Below are positions 50,340-60,620 of a stretch of 64,000 bases of DNA, piece by piece (positions within the stretch are counted from its first letter, which is position 1; every line of letters starts with the position of its first letter). The notes under the pieces are model-generated. The model saw only the letters and a program-made list of their open reading frames with translations, was not told the origin of the DNA and made no database searches. Source of the DNA: Desmodus rotundus (lineage: Eukaryota > Chordata > Mammalia > Chiroptera > Phyllostomidae); NCBI RefSeq assembly GCF_022682495.2, contig NC_071397.1, positions 16,750,739 to 16,814,738 of the forward strand, given 5' to 3'. Position numbers and translations under genes: made by a program.

Positions 50340-50470
50340 CTCTACGACATGGGAGGGCTTGCGGACATAGACTCCGGCCGGCGCCAACACTTCAGGACTG
50401 GAGAGGCCCTCGGCGCCAGAAACACCGATGATCACATTGTTTCTTATTACGTTTCCTTGTTCTGATCCAC
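50340..50470 (-). CDS. PKHD1: PKHD1 exon 43 (PbH1 region)
   Basis: Exon of 131 nt. The acceptor is ttctcttaaattag, rather A-rich near its end, and the donor is GAG|gtaagg. The peptide contains [17 protein letters not shown] and [12 protein letters not shown], clear beta-helix coils with the Asn-rich turns of PbH1 repeats. It ends in phase 0. The following intron is the second largest complete one in the window, 10.9 kb, and full of retrotransposon insertions. Confidence 0.95.
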
Positions 50471-50718
50471 CTAATTTAAGAGAAGAAATTAAAGCCAAGA
50501 GATTCACAAACATAATTAAAATTTATGCAATTCAACATTCTTATTTCTACTAACATCCATTATAATTCACATAATTGCACATATATGTATATGTATACAA
50601 AACATCTATTATATTCAACGAATTTAAGTTCTCTAACATTCTTCCATCAGGCCTGTCTATAAATTATATGACAACTTAAATGGATTGTAATATATTTAAA
50701 ACCCATTAACATATTTAC
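50471..50718 (-). other. PKHD1: PKHD1 intron 42
   Basis: A short, AT-rich GT-AG intron of 248 bp without other features. Confidence 0.9.
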
Positions 50719-50775
50719 CATTTGTTCTTCCAGGAATAGCCTCCCCAGGGATATATCTTGTCTCCATGTATGTAC
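50719..50775 (-). CDS. PKHD1: PKHD1 exon 42 (57-nt microexon-sized)
   Basis: Small exon of 57 nt, too short for open-frame detection, found by walking between exons 41 and 43. The acceptor is tttgttctcag, the donor AAATG|gtaaat. It encodes TYMETRYIPGEAIPGRTN, aligned with human TYTEMRYIS-type sequence, and shares split Gly codons at both ends. Because its length is divisible by three and both flanks have the same phase, skipping it would keep the frame. The next exon is 248 bp away. Confidence 0.9.
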
Positions 50776-53019
50776 CTGAGAACAAAGGTCACGTTACTTC
50801 AGCACATTTCAGGTGACCCAGGAAAACAAGGGACATGCAATACCATTTCTCCTTTGGGGTGTGGCTTGTCTTGATTTTGTTTTTGTCGTTTTTGTCTATG
50901 AAGCAAAGAGATGCTGATTATATGGACTTTTTGGTTCTAGAGTATCAGGGATCAAAAGTTTAAGTTTAAAAAAGAACAAAGGAATAGATCTACTATTCTA
51001 CTTCTTAGAAAGAGTATAAGTGACTGTCTCCACAGTTAAATGCCACACACCCAGTGTCAGCTCCAGACCCATCCCCAGCTATTCAAATGGGCCACGAGCT
51101 GTCTACATGCCTCTCTCTTCCTCTGGAAGACCTGAAACGTCCTGGAGGAACAGGCTGGAGAATACCTGGGACCCTCGCACCCAAACCACAAAGATATGGA
51201 GTAGAAGAAAATAAAAGCATGGGCCACGCTACGGAGAGAAAGAGATTAGCCACTTAGCATCAGCAGAGAGCAGCCCCACAGATGCACAGCCTCACAGATG
51301 TCCTCTTCTCTAGGTCTTAGGTATCTGGGCTTCCCATGTCATTTCGCAAGAGTCTGGATTTGCAAACTTATTTTGCATGAATTGAGTATGTTATCTATCA
51401 GGCACTAATAACCAAATATTCTAATTCCGTCCCCTGCAGTACAATAGATGTCAAGAGCAGCCAGTTCACAACACCCAAGCCCTAAAGGCTAAATTCCTTC
51501 TGCAGGTTTTTTTCCTTGTCTAGTTAATGTCTATTCCATATACAGTAATTGTTTTCTGCTAAGATAATATTGTTAGGGCTCCTTTCAGAATTTCTGCCCT
51601 GGGGGGTTTCAGCAGAGTTTTCTCTTACATGGGCAAAGCTAAGAATAAAGAAAATGAACCCTCCATCTGTTGGTTTGACTGACCTGTAGCTGTCCTCTTT
51701 CAGTCAAAAGATTTTCTTGCATCTGATCACTATTTTTTGTCCAGAGCTCTTTGCCTTTTAAAGTTGGGATATGTTTTAAAGCAAGTTTATATGATCCATA
51801 GTTTCCCATTAAACAGTTTCCCTCTCAGGATTAGACCTTTTATAGCTTTTATCTTTAACAGATTGTTCTTAAATGAAACACGTACATTTTTCCACTAAAG
51901 ATATCACAGAGTTAATTTAAATATAAAACACTATTTAACAAATACAGTTATAGTCTTACTTTCAGTGAAAACCTCTGATTTGCTTTTTCATTCTGATACA
52001 ACCAAAGATCCTTTGTTCATTAATTAATTCATTGCTTTCAACAAATACACCTGCAATGTACTGGTTAATGCGCTAAATGCCAAGGAAACAATGTTCACGT
52101 GACATCTAATGGTACAAAGAGACATTAATCTGATTATCTGAAACAGGATATATAGTCTTTAATGGATACATAATGACTGGTGCTAAAAGAGCTTGAACAC
52201 AATCTTGCAGGGGGCAAAACCTGTGCAAAGGCCCTGAGGCAGCAGAAAGTGTGTTCTTTCAAAATAATTTAAATAAAAGAGGTCAGTGTAGCTAGAGTGG
52301 AGAGAGAGAGAGAAAAAGAGCAAGACAAGTTTACAAAGGTTATGAGAGGCAAAACTAGGGAGGGAGTCTTTTAAGCTACTTTAAAGATTTTGGATTGTTT
52401 TCTAAGGAATAAGAAACTCTTAAAGGGTTTTAAGAAGAGACATTATATAATGCAATTTGAGATTTTTTAAGGGTAATTCTGAGCTCTGCAATGGGAATGA
52501 ACTTGAAGAAAAAATGAGTGGATGCAAGAGACCAATTACAAGATTCTGAAACACAAGCTTCTTCAGCTAACCACAGGAGCAGCTAAAAACAGAATTCGAG
52601 ATTTTTAACTCCTTGTCCGGCATCCACATTTGACTTTCCATGACATGGTTCAAAGACCTATTTATGTGACTTTGAATCACTGTGAAAATTGCTGACAGTA
52701 AATTTTAAAACTGCCCATTGTATATTCATTAACCTGAACTAAAATGTCAGCTTTTATACTCTGGTTTCTCTTCAGAACGCACAAATCTTTTGCCTTTTTA
52801 AAATGTCAGCTTTAAACGATCATTTTTCTACTGGTAAAGCTCAGTTAGCCAATCACCAATAACTAAATTTAAACTTAGAACTTTTAACTACAGCTTATTT
52901 CTAATGAGCAAAAGCTCAAGTTTTTATAAATTGGAAATTCAAATTTTGGGATAACTCTTTTTGAAAAACTGTGGGTCTTACTCAAGAATACCCAAATTAA
53001 ACAAGCTGGTTTCACTTAC
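50776..53019 (-). other. PKHD1: PKHD1 intron 41
   Basis: A 2.2-kb intron. An ancient interspersed repeat lies at about 52030-52530; the rest appears unique. Confidence 0.9.
52030..52530 (+). repeat. Ancient interspersed repeat, second copy of the same family
   Basis: Contains cctgtgcaaaggccctgagg, gaggtcagtgtagctagagt, ttttggattgttttctaagg and gggttttaagaagagacatt, the earlier part of the same unnamed old repeat family seen at 20395-21470. Confidence 0.45.
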
Positions 53020-53145
53020 CCACCAGCAGTGCATGGCCTAAAATATTGTAGAACACATTACTGTCCACCTTCAGGCCCAAAGTCCTGGACAGGCTGAGGC
53101 CTCTACTGAAGGAGCCCCGCACTGTGCAGCCCAGCACGTAGGAAT
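53020..53145 (-). CDS. PKHD1: PKHD1 exon 41 (PbH1 region)
   Basis: Exon of 126 nt, acceptor ttcttatgcag, donor GTGG|gtaagt. The frame gives [15 protein letters not shown], then [16 protein letters not shown], a typical parallel beta-helix (PbH1) turn in which an Asn or His ladder ends each coil. The first Gly of the following codon is split with exon 42. A longer overlapping open frame on the same strand is shifted relative to this one and has no similarity, so it was ignored. Confidence 0.93.
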
Positions 53146-53689
53146 CTGCATAAGAAAGAGTACGGTAAGAATTGGAAGGGCATCTTGAGGGCTCCTCAGA
53201 TCTTGATCTCTTTGGAGATCATTTCCAAAGCAAGCTATCAAATAACTAAGAACATTCTCCCACACAGTGATGAAACTCAGGAAATGAGGATTTGGAATCA
53301 GATATCAAATTTTTAAAATGGGCAACTCAGGCCAAGTTGCCTCAACGGTACCAAAGACAAGCGGGTAGACTCCAAGGGTCAAATGATGAAGAAAAACCTA
53401 TGACAGAGACAGTATGGCCAAACCACAGAAGACTGCACGGCCATCAAGATTCCCAATTGGCTGTCAGCTGGCTGTTAAGTCCCATCACAGGGTGGCAGAC
53501 GGCAGCTGGAGAGAAGTTAAGGGTGACGCGAAAGAGCTCTGTTTACGGACCAACCCTGATCTTTGAAACTGCATCTGGCATGAGGAGATGTGGTCATCAT
53601 TTCTTGAGCTGGGCAGTACTTGCTGGGCAATAATACTTACTTTTTGGTTAATTACCACAGATTACCTAAGATTACCAGAGAATCTTTTT

Positions 53690-53765
53690 TTAAAAAAATT
53701 AAATTTATATGGGTAACATTGGTGTATGACATTATATAATTTTCCGGTGTACAAGATTATAATTC
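53690..53765 (-). mobile_element. Short LINE-1 3' end relic
   Basis: The reverse complement reads cttgtacaccggaaaattat then gttacccatataaatttaat, the common old L1 terminus. Confidence 0.6.
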
Positions 53766-54729
53766 CACATTAGCAAAGCTGGTGGTTGACCTGAGGCTCA
53801 CGACTCTCCCATTTGCCTATGGTGGGTTTACAAAGCTGAAGGGGAAGCACCCCACCCTATAGTAAGGGAACTGAGATACTCCTCATTCTCATGCACTAGA
53901 GAAAGCCATGTTTGGAAACATATCCCTAAGTGAATGTCAAAAATAAATGAATAAGGTGGAAGAGATAATGGAACATTAGAATAAATAGACGTTCTTGGCA
54001 TATAGTTGATTTGAAATGAGAAAATATATGCTGTAGTTGGCTAGCCAGGATTCTGCCATCAATAACCTCAAAAATTGTCTCCGTCATTGTCTGCTGAAAT
54101 TTTAGCATCTCTCAAGGACCATCTGAACCACTAAGTATGTCCTGATGTCCTTTGTCAGGCACCACCCCCGGAGTACCTCCCTTTCCAAGGAAGGCAAAGT
54201 GAGAATGTGCAAATACTGGAGGTGCTGATGGATGGGGAGGGTAACTCAAATGAAACTTCTATCCTCTTATTTAGTATCTGACCCCAGTTCTGACTCTCTG
54301 GGTGTCAGCTTCTGGCATCGGGTGTTTGCCATGGGTTCTCCTATGACTGACCCTTCAACTTTGGTTTTGGAACCTTTATCAGTACACGTGATCAGATTCT
54401 TCTTTTCTGATTCTAATCCTATTTTTCACCCAGTGATTCCCACCTTCATTTGATGTTTCCTGCTCCCTTTCTATCTCCACAGCTCTGGCCAAGATCAGCA
54501 CACTCTGCCTGCTCTGCATTCCCCGGGAAAAGTGCCTGGTTCTCAGCCCATTCTTTCCATTTTTCTGGGCAGAGGATTCCCCTGAGTCAGAACAACCTCA
54601 CAGAGAACCGCCCTTTGCTGTGCTGGACTGCCACAGTATTGGTCGTCTGTACCATTCAATGTCAACCTGCCTGCAGTCGCAGGATTCCAACAGGGACTGT
54701 GTGGCTCACGCCACATGTATTGTATGTAC

Positions 54730-54912
54730 GGTGATGTTTCTCAAAGCATATTACTTAGCCCACTTGTTCCAGAATCATAAGACTTGCTTATCAAAAATTC
54801 AGATGCCTAGGCCCACCTTAGACCAGAATTGTCTTGGCAGAGTCCATAACTCTGAATTTTAATAAGCTCCTCAAGAGACTTTTTAAGCATACTAAAGTCT
54901 GAGAAGCATAGA
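54730..54912 (+). mobile_element. hAT-Charlie-like relic
   Basis: It begins gtgatgtttctcaaagcata and ends aaagtctgagaagcatagat, with middle parts atcaaaaattcagatgccta and aattttaataagctcctcaa, all typical of MER5/MER20-type MITEs. Confidence 0.55.
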
Positions 54913-55040
54913 TCTAGAGTACAATTATCCATCTCCGACCCCTACACACCCCACACATCACCTATCATGACCCTTGGCATGTAATGCCTTGCATGTGGAG
55001 AAGAAAGAAAAGTGAGAAGTCATAGGCCTGGACCCCTTAC

Positions 55041-55232
55041 CTCTCATAGCTCCCACCAGAGTCAGAGAGCTCAGATGCTTTTGGAACGCTTGACCCAAGT
55101 CCCGGAACTGTACTCCCTTCAACTGTACCCGGCTGGGCTCCTTAGGGAAGGACTGAATGATGACTCTGGCCCCCAGATCCCTGGATCCCAGCATCTTCTC
55201 ACTCTTGGAATACAAACAGTGCTGCAAATCGC
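55041..55232 (-). CDS. PKHD1: PKHD1 exon 40
   Basis: Exon of 192 nt. The acceptor is ctgcatttcag and the donor AGAG|gtaagg, both strong. Two bases complete the Gly codon of exon 39, then [31 protein letters not shown] and [20 protein letters not shown] follow. This is the beta-helix entry region of fibrocystin, very close to the human protein. One base is left over for the Asp codon shared with exon 41. It lies 4.1 kb downstream of exon 39, with a HAL1-like element in between. Confidence 0.95.
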
Positions 55233-58200
55233 CTGAAATGCAGAATGAAGTTAGGGGCCCTGATACATATATGACATGCTTCTGGGCCGATCTCACAGTT
55301 TGAAAGGCACTGACAGCACAAAGACAAAGCATTACAGTTTATTTTATTTAATAATCTTACTTTCTTTTCACTTTGATTCTCCTTATTTGGATTATTAATT
55401 AAAACATCCAATAACTAGGACATGATGTTGCCTTCATTCTATTCTTTTCAGAAGCACCCCCCCCAACCCCTGCAATCAATCACCTTAATTACTGTCACGA
55501 AGAGGCTAACTATAACCCACAAACCCAACCTAAATAGATGCTTATTTCAATCCAAAAGATCCCCTGGGGGGAGTGTGCAATAAAATGACCTTCTCGTGGT
55601 TGGTAATTGTAGGGAATGAGATGTAACTGCTGAGCATAATTGCGGCTCTTTTGAGTCTTAAACTGTCCAGTGGGCTTCCCCTTCACTTTGCTGCTTTGTA
55701 GTTTGGTGAGAACAATAATGCCACTGAAGAAATGGCAGAGGGTGCCACAGAAGTAACGGAGCAGCCCCCGCACTGCTGCCTCCTTCCCAGAGAGGACAGC
55801 AGACTGAACGGACACAGTACACACTGCAAAGTGCTGTCACCTCAGGACCCCAGGACACTTTCTGTTTTTCTTTTTATTTTATTGACTATGCTATTACAGT
55901 CATCCCATTTTTTCCTCCCTTTTACTCCCCTCCACCCTGCAACCCCACCCACCAGCAGTGCCCCCACTTAGTTCATGTCCATGGGCCATATATAAGTTCT
56001 TTGGCTTCTCCATTTCCTCTGGTATTCTTAACCTCCCCCTGTCTATTTTGTATCTACCATTTACGCTTCTTATTCCCTGTACCTTTTCCCCCATTCTCCC
56101 CACTTCCACCTCCCTGCTGATAACCCTCCATTTAATCTCCATTTCTGTTGTTCTGTTCCTGTTCTAGTTGTTTGTTTAGTTTGTTTTGGGGTTTTTTTTT
56201 TTTTTGGTTTGGTTGTTGATAGTTGTGAGTTTGCTTTCATTTTACTGTTCATATTTTTGATCTCCTTCTTTTTCTTAGATAAGTCCCTTTAACTTTTCAT
56301 GTAATAAGTGCTTGATGATGATGAACTCTTTAACTTGTCCTTATTGGGAAGCACTTTATCTGTCCTTCCATTATAAATGACAGCTTTGCTGGATAGAGTA
56401 ATCTTGGATGTGGGTCCTTGCCTTTCATGACTTTGAATACTTCTTTCCAGCCCCTTCTTGCTTGTAAGGTTTCTTTTGAGAAATCAGCTGATAGTCTTGT
56501 GGGAACTCCTTTGTAGGTAACTTTCTCCTTTTGTCTTGCTGCTTTTAAGATTCTCTCCTTATCCTTCGTCTTGGGTAATGTAATTATGATGTGCCTTGGT
56601 GTGTGCTTCCTAGGGTCCAACTTCTTTGGGACTCTCTGAGCTTCCTGGACTTCCTGAAAGTCTGTTTCTTTTGCCAGATTGGGGAAGTTCTCCATTATTT
56701 TCTCAAATAAGTTTTCAATTTCTTCCTCTTCCCCTTCTTCTTCTGTCACCTCTATGATGTGGATGCTGGAACATTTAAAGTTGTCCTGGAGGTTCATTTC
56801 TTTGAATTCTTGTTTCTTCATTCTCTTCTGGTTGATTGTTTATTTCTTCCTTCTGCTCCATATCATTGATTTGAGTCCCAGTTTCCTTCCCTTCATTGTT
56901 GGTTCCCTGTATATTTTTCTTTATTTCACTTTGTATAGCCTTCACTTATTCCTCTATCTTGTGACCATACTCAACCATTTCTGTGAGCATCCTGATTATC
57001 AGTGTTTTGAACTGTGCATCTGATATGTTGGCTATCTCTTTATCACTTAGTTATTTTTCTGGAGTTTTGATATGTTCTTTCATTTGGGCCATATTTCTTT
57101 GTCTCGGTGCACCTGTTATGTTGTAAGGAGTGGAACCTTAGGTATACACTAGGGCGGGACAACTCACATTGCTGAGTTTGGGTGTTATATGTGGGGGAGG
57201 AGTCCAAAAGGGAATGATGCCACTTGCTCAGCTCTCTGCTGGCTTTCAGTCCCTTCTCCTGCTACCCACAAGCAAATAGGGTCCTCCTGGTGCTGATTCC
57301 CAGGTGGGTGGGTTTGTGTATGTTCTAGGACCTTGTGGATCTCTCCAGTGAACTCTCCTGTGAGACTGGGAGTTTCTCCTGCAGGGGCACCTCCCACAGG
57401 TTTTTACAGCCAGAGGTTTTGGGGCTTTCTTTTCCTGCACTGGAACCCTGGGTTTTATGGTCTGTCTCTCTCCCCAGTTGTTCCTCCCAGTTTATCCACA
57501 CTCGAATGTGGGATCAACATACACTGCCTTGCCCCCATGGGCCCTCAAGCCATCTTACCATGCATCCTCTCTGCCCCAGCTGCCCATCTCTGCCCCTCCT
57601 ACCAGTCTGGATGAATGTTTCTTCTTGAACTCTGGTTGTCAGACTTCCATACAGTTCCATTTTCTGACAGTTCTGGTTGTTGTTTTTTTTAAATTTGTTA
57701 TTGTCCTTCTTTTGGTTTTCAAGGAGGCAAAGTGTATGTACTTACGCCTCCATCTTGGCCAGAAGTCTGCAGGGCACTTTCAGTTGACACATGGCATGTG
57801 GTGGAGTGAACTAAGAAATCATCTCCTGAACTGACTCTTTATTATCCATGTTCACAAACCAAGGAAGATGTGTCACTAATTCACAATGATGTACCATTCC
57901 ATCGTAAATAATCATCAGTAAGTTACAAAGTTTAGTCACTTGCTAGCAGCAGCAGATGAATATATAAGAGGTAAACAAAGAGGTGTTTTATATGTTTATG
58001 ATATATCACAATTTTGATTGTGTCAGTGATCCATAACATTTTTATGTGGTCAGGCCTTGTATTATTGTATTTAGCTATCTTCACAGCCCCCCACACAGAA
58101 GAGGTAAGTGACATGTTTTTAGTGAAGATGTGAATTCTGTTTATTTTGAGAATTTTGTAGTAAAGTGTAAGAGTTATGCTGAAATCAGGAATTTTTTCCC

Positions 58201-59380
58201 CATTAGAATCTAGTAGATTTACCATGGCTTAACCCCAATGCATGGTCTCACTTGCAGCAATAGCAAACGCAGTTTTGCACAGTATGATCTGAGAAGACCC
58301 ATACGAGAAATCCCAAAGCGTTTGAATAGAACCCAGATCTCATACTCAGCCGAACTGTTAAAATTGGCAGTTACTGGATTCTAACCCACGGCATGCGAAC
58401 ATTTTTCAGAATGACACATTTGTGACCTAGAAGACTGAGGTGGTTGGGGGTGCAGTCAGGTCCCCTCTCTCCCGACCACATCCTAACATTATACCACACG
58501 TGTCTATATGTAGATGTGACTCAGATCTTTAACTCCATCCAAGATTTCTTCCAGGCTCCAGATGCTACCAGACATCTCACCTCAGTTGCTGGCCTAGCAT
58601 CTCAGTCTCAAAATGTACAAAATTAAGCTCATGATTGCCACCCTCCCACCCCAAAATCTGTTCCTCTTCCCATCTCAATAAACAGCCTCATCATCCATCC
58701 AGAGCTCATGCCTGGGAGTCATCCTTGACACCCACGCCATCCTGGACCAAAGTTGACAAATGATATCTTCACATCATGTGAAAGCCTCATAATCTACAGC
58801 CTGGGAAACCCAAACATAACCTACTAAACTAACCATCCCTGAAATAGATGTTTAATAGGCACATCACTGTGATTCAGTGCCTGGTATTCCTCTAGAAGAT
58901 AAATTGACTTTTCCCACCACTTACTTAAAGTCTGTGGTAGTTCACCCAGAAAACAAACTCTGGAAGTGGAGGTAGAGGAGAGGGAAGAGGCCGACAAGTC
59001 TAATCCGAATGTGCTGCCTGCATTCATGACTGGCATTAAACACTTTTCCTGAGAGTATTAGAAGGGACTTGGAATCAGAGTTAAGATTACCTAGAAATTT
59101 AATTCAACTCTCCAGATTTAATTATTTAACAAAATTTTATTCCCAAAAGAAATAGCTAATCTCTCAAGTAGATACTGTTGTCTATTTCTTTCACACAATT
59201 GCTGAGGACAGGAGATGAAGTGACAATTTATTAAGAGCATTCTAAAAATGGCAGAATATTGCGGACATGCAAAGGGTAAGGGTTTATTCAACTTTGAAAG
59301 AAGTCAGCAGTGCCACATATCATTTGACACTAAGAACATTCTTTTTCCCTCTTTCAACTTCCCAACAAATACTTCTCTAC
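55233..59380 (-). other. PKHD1: PKHD1 intron 39
   Basis: A 4.1-kb intron. It carries a HAL1-like element at 55863-57769 flanked by 12-bp target duplications. The remainder (55233-55850 and 57782-59380) looks unique. Confidence 0.9.
55863..57769 (-). mobile_element. HAL1-like half-L1 retrotransposon, complete, degenerate
   Basis: A 1.9-kb minus-strand element. From its 5' end it has a promoter region with a CCAAGATGG motif (YY1-like, forward 57750-57758), a roughly 0.65-kb 5' untranslated region, an L1 ORF1-type coding region (about 57092-56277), and directly after it a 0.4-kb G-rich 3' region with an A-rich tail. No ORF2 (endonuclease or reverse transcriptase) is present. The ORF1 part shows the RNA-binding and C-terminal domains (motifs TPRHIII-like, KDKERILKAA, RLSADFSKETLQARR) but is broken by in-frame stops near its start and at least two frameshifts. 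It is flanked by 12-bp target duplications caggacactttc (55851-55862) and cagggcactttc (57770-57781). Movement would have relied on L1 enzymes. Confidence 0.85.
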
Positions 59381-59538
59381 CTTCTGAAGCGTTAGCCTCC
59401 TGGCATGAAGCAAGGAACTTTGTCCTCTCGCTAGTGAGATTTCCTCGAATGGTAACACTCCTGCTGAGTAGGGCCACTGTGGCCTTTAAAATATGGTGCT
59501 GTCCAGCCACCCAACTCTCTGTGAAGTTGTACGAATAT
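59381..59538 (-). CDS. PKHD1: PKHD1 exon 39
   Basis: Exon of 158 nt preceded by an almost pure T acceptor tract (about 23 T/C) ending in tag, with donor GAAG|gtagag. The first base completes the Arg codon begun in exon 38. The peptide starts [12 protein letters not shown], passes [14 protein letters not shown] and ends CQEANASE plus one base of Gly. Two N-glycosylation sequons (NFT and NLT) fit an extracellular position. The reading frame runs on into intron sequence without a stop for a while, so the donor and the similarity to fibrocystin decide the end. Confidence 0.95.
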
Positions 59539-59956
59539 CTAAAAAAAAAAAAAGAAAAAGAAATATCTGTAGACACCACTCTGAATCTTATTAAGGGATA
59601 GTAAGCCACTAGATTTGCATAATACTCTATTTGGAGGTCTATTTCTTTAGAAACTCAAATACAAAGGCATGAACTATGTGCACAAGTATGTGAAAATGAG
59701 GAAATATACTGACAATTGCATTGACCACTTACTATAATATGGAAGTTCTAGAGTCTTACGGGAGAAATTTACTTAAGAAGTATAAATCTTCTTAACAGCA
59801 ACTTGCCAAACAATGCATGCTTTGTAATTTTTTGTCAAAATGTCTAGCATTATTAAATTAACATTAGATCATCAAAAGACAAAAAAATGCCCAGACACCA
59901 ACACACTTAAAACCTCATCTGCTTCCACCTAACGAACCCCAGCTGTCACTCAGTAC
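59539..59956 (-). other. PKHD1: PKHD1 intron 38
   Basis: A GT-AG intron of 418 bp. Apart from the long pyrimidine tract at its 3' end nothing else is seen. Confidence 0.9.
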
Positions 59957-60167
59957 CTCAAGGGCGATCTCAGATGGAGGTCTGCATTCTGCACAGCGTC
60001 CACAAGGACAGTCTCTTCCATGGGTGTGGCCCCTTCGCCCCCCATTCCACTGATGATGACAACTTCATCCCCAGAGTGCCAGTCCACAGCATCTTCCAAA
60101 GCCAACACTGTGTCACGGGCATGAGCAGCTGCTCGAAGATGGGTGACAATTACTTCTGGTAGTGAAC
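59957..60167 (-). CDS. PKHD1: PKHD1 exon 38 (fibrocystin, end of first G8 region)
   Basis: Exon of 211 nt. The acceptor reads ctgctttag before GTTCACTACC and the donor is TTGAG|gtactg. It starts with the last two bases of a Gly codon and ends with two bases of an Arg codon. The peptide runs from [10 protein letters not shown] through the acidic core [12 protein letters not shown] to LHLRSPLR, matching fibrocystin just after or at the edge of the first G8 domain, the extracellular domain shared with TMEM2 and KIAA1199 proteins. It joins in frame to the next exon, only 418 bp downstream. The upstream exon 37 is not in the window. Confidence 0.95.
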
Positions 60168-60394
60168 CTAAAGCAGTGGGAGGAACATTTGCCTTTAGAC
60201 ACTTTAATGAATACAAATGTGGCATTACTCAGCCAAAGAATCTTGTGAACGAAGAACTTGGGAAAGCAAGTTTCAGACTCAATAAGCACCAATGCCTTCA
60301 CTTTTCTCAGTTTTTTTTTTAATCTGTCATATGGTAGCACTAAAACTAATCTAGGACTGGCAGTGGCATGCTAAGAAAAATATGAAAACAAAAA

Positions 60395-60620
60395 AGCTAG
60401 GAATTGGAGTCAGACTAGACTTAGAGTTGAATCACAATATTGCCATATTCTAACCATGTTCCTTTGGGTAATAAACTCAAGAGAGGGCTTCAGTTCCCTC
60501 ACTTACAATGCATAAGTAGCAAGGCCTTCCCCCATAGGGTTTTAGAAGGATTTAACAAAGTAATATTTATGAAACATAGTTTGGACCTTGTCACAAAATA
60601 GACCCTCAATGTTTGTCTTT
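60395..60620 (+). repeat. MIR SINE relic
   Basis: Contains agttgaatcacaatattgcc, cttcagttccctcacttaca and catagggttttagaaggatt in MIR order. Confidence 0.6.

Larger units (their letters stand above)
53146..55040 (-). other. PKHD1: PKHD1 intron 40
   Basis: A 1.9-kb intron with a short antisense L1 3' end (53690-53765) and a hAT-Charlie-like relic (54730-54912). The rest shows nothing recognisable. Confidence 0.9.
10459..60167 (-). other. PKHD1: PKHD1 gene segment, 13 internal exons (38-50)
   Basis: Span of the recognisable part of the fibrocystin/polyductin gene. Fibrocystin is a very large type I membrane glycoprotein of primary cilia and apical membranes in kidney collecting duct and bile duct; loss in humans causes autosomal recessive polycystic kidney disease. 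Thirteen exons were placed by hand from translated similarity to human fibrocystin as I remember it and from splice sites. Exon lengths 211, 158, 192, 126, 57, 131, 113, 106, 135, 136, 247, 178 and 196 total 1986 nt and join in one open frame without stops. Exon numbers follow the human gene from memory; the cumulative length fits c.6122-8107. The gene extends past both window ends. The sequence looks functional: no frameshift or nonsense change was seen in any exon. Confidence 0.95.

Noticed and set aside
56330..56821. Open frame of 163 codons on the minus strand
   Set aside because: It is the C-terminal half of L1-type ORF1 in the HAL1-like element; upstream and downstream parts are out of frame.
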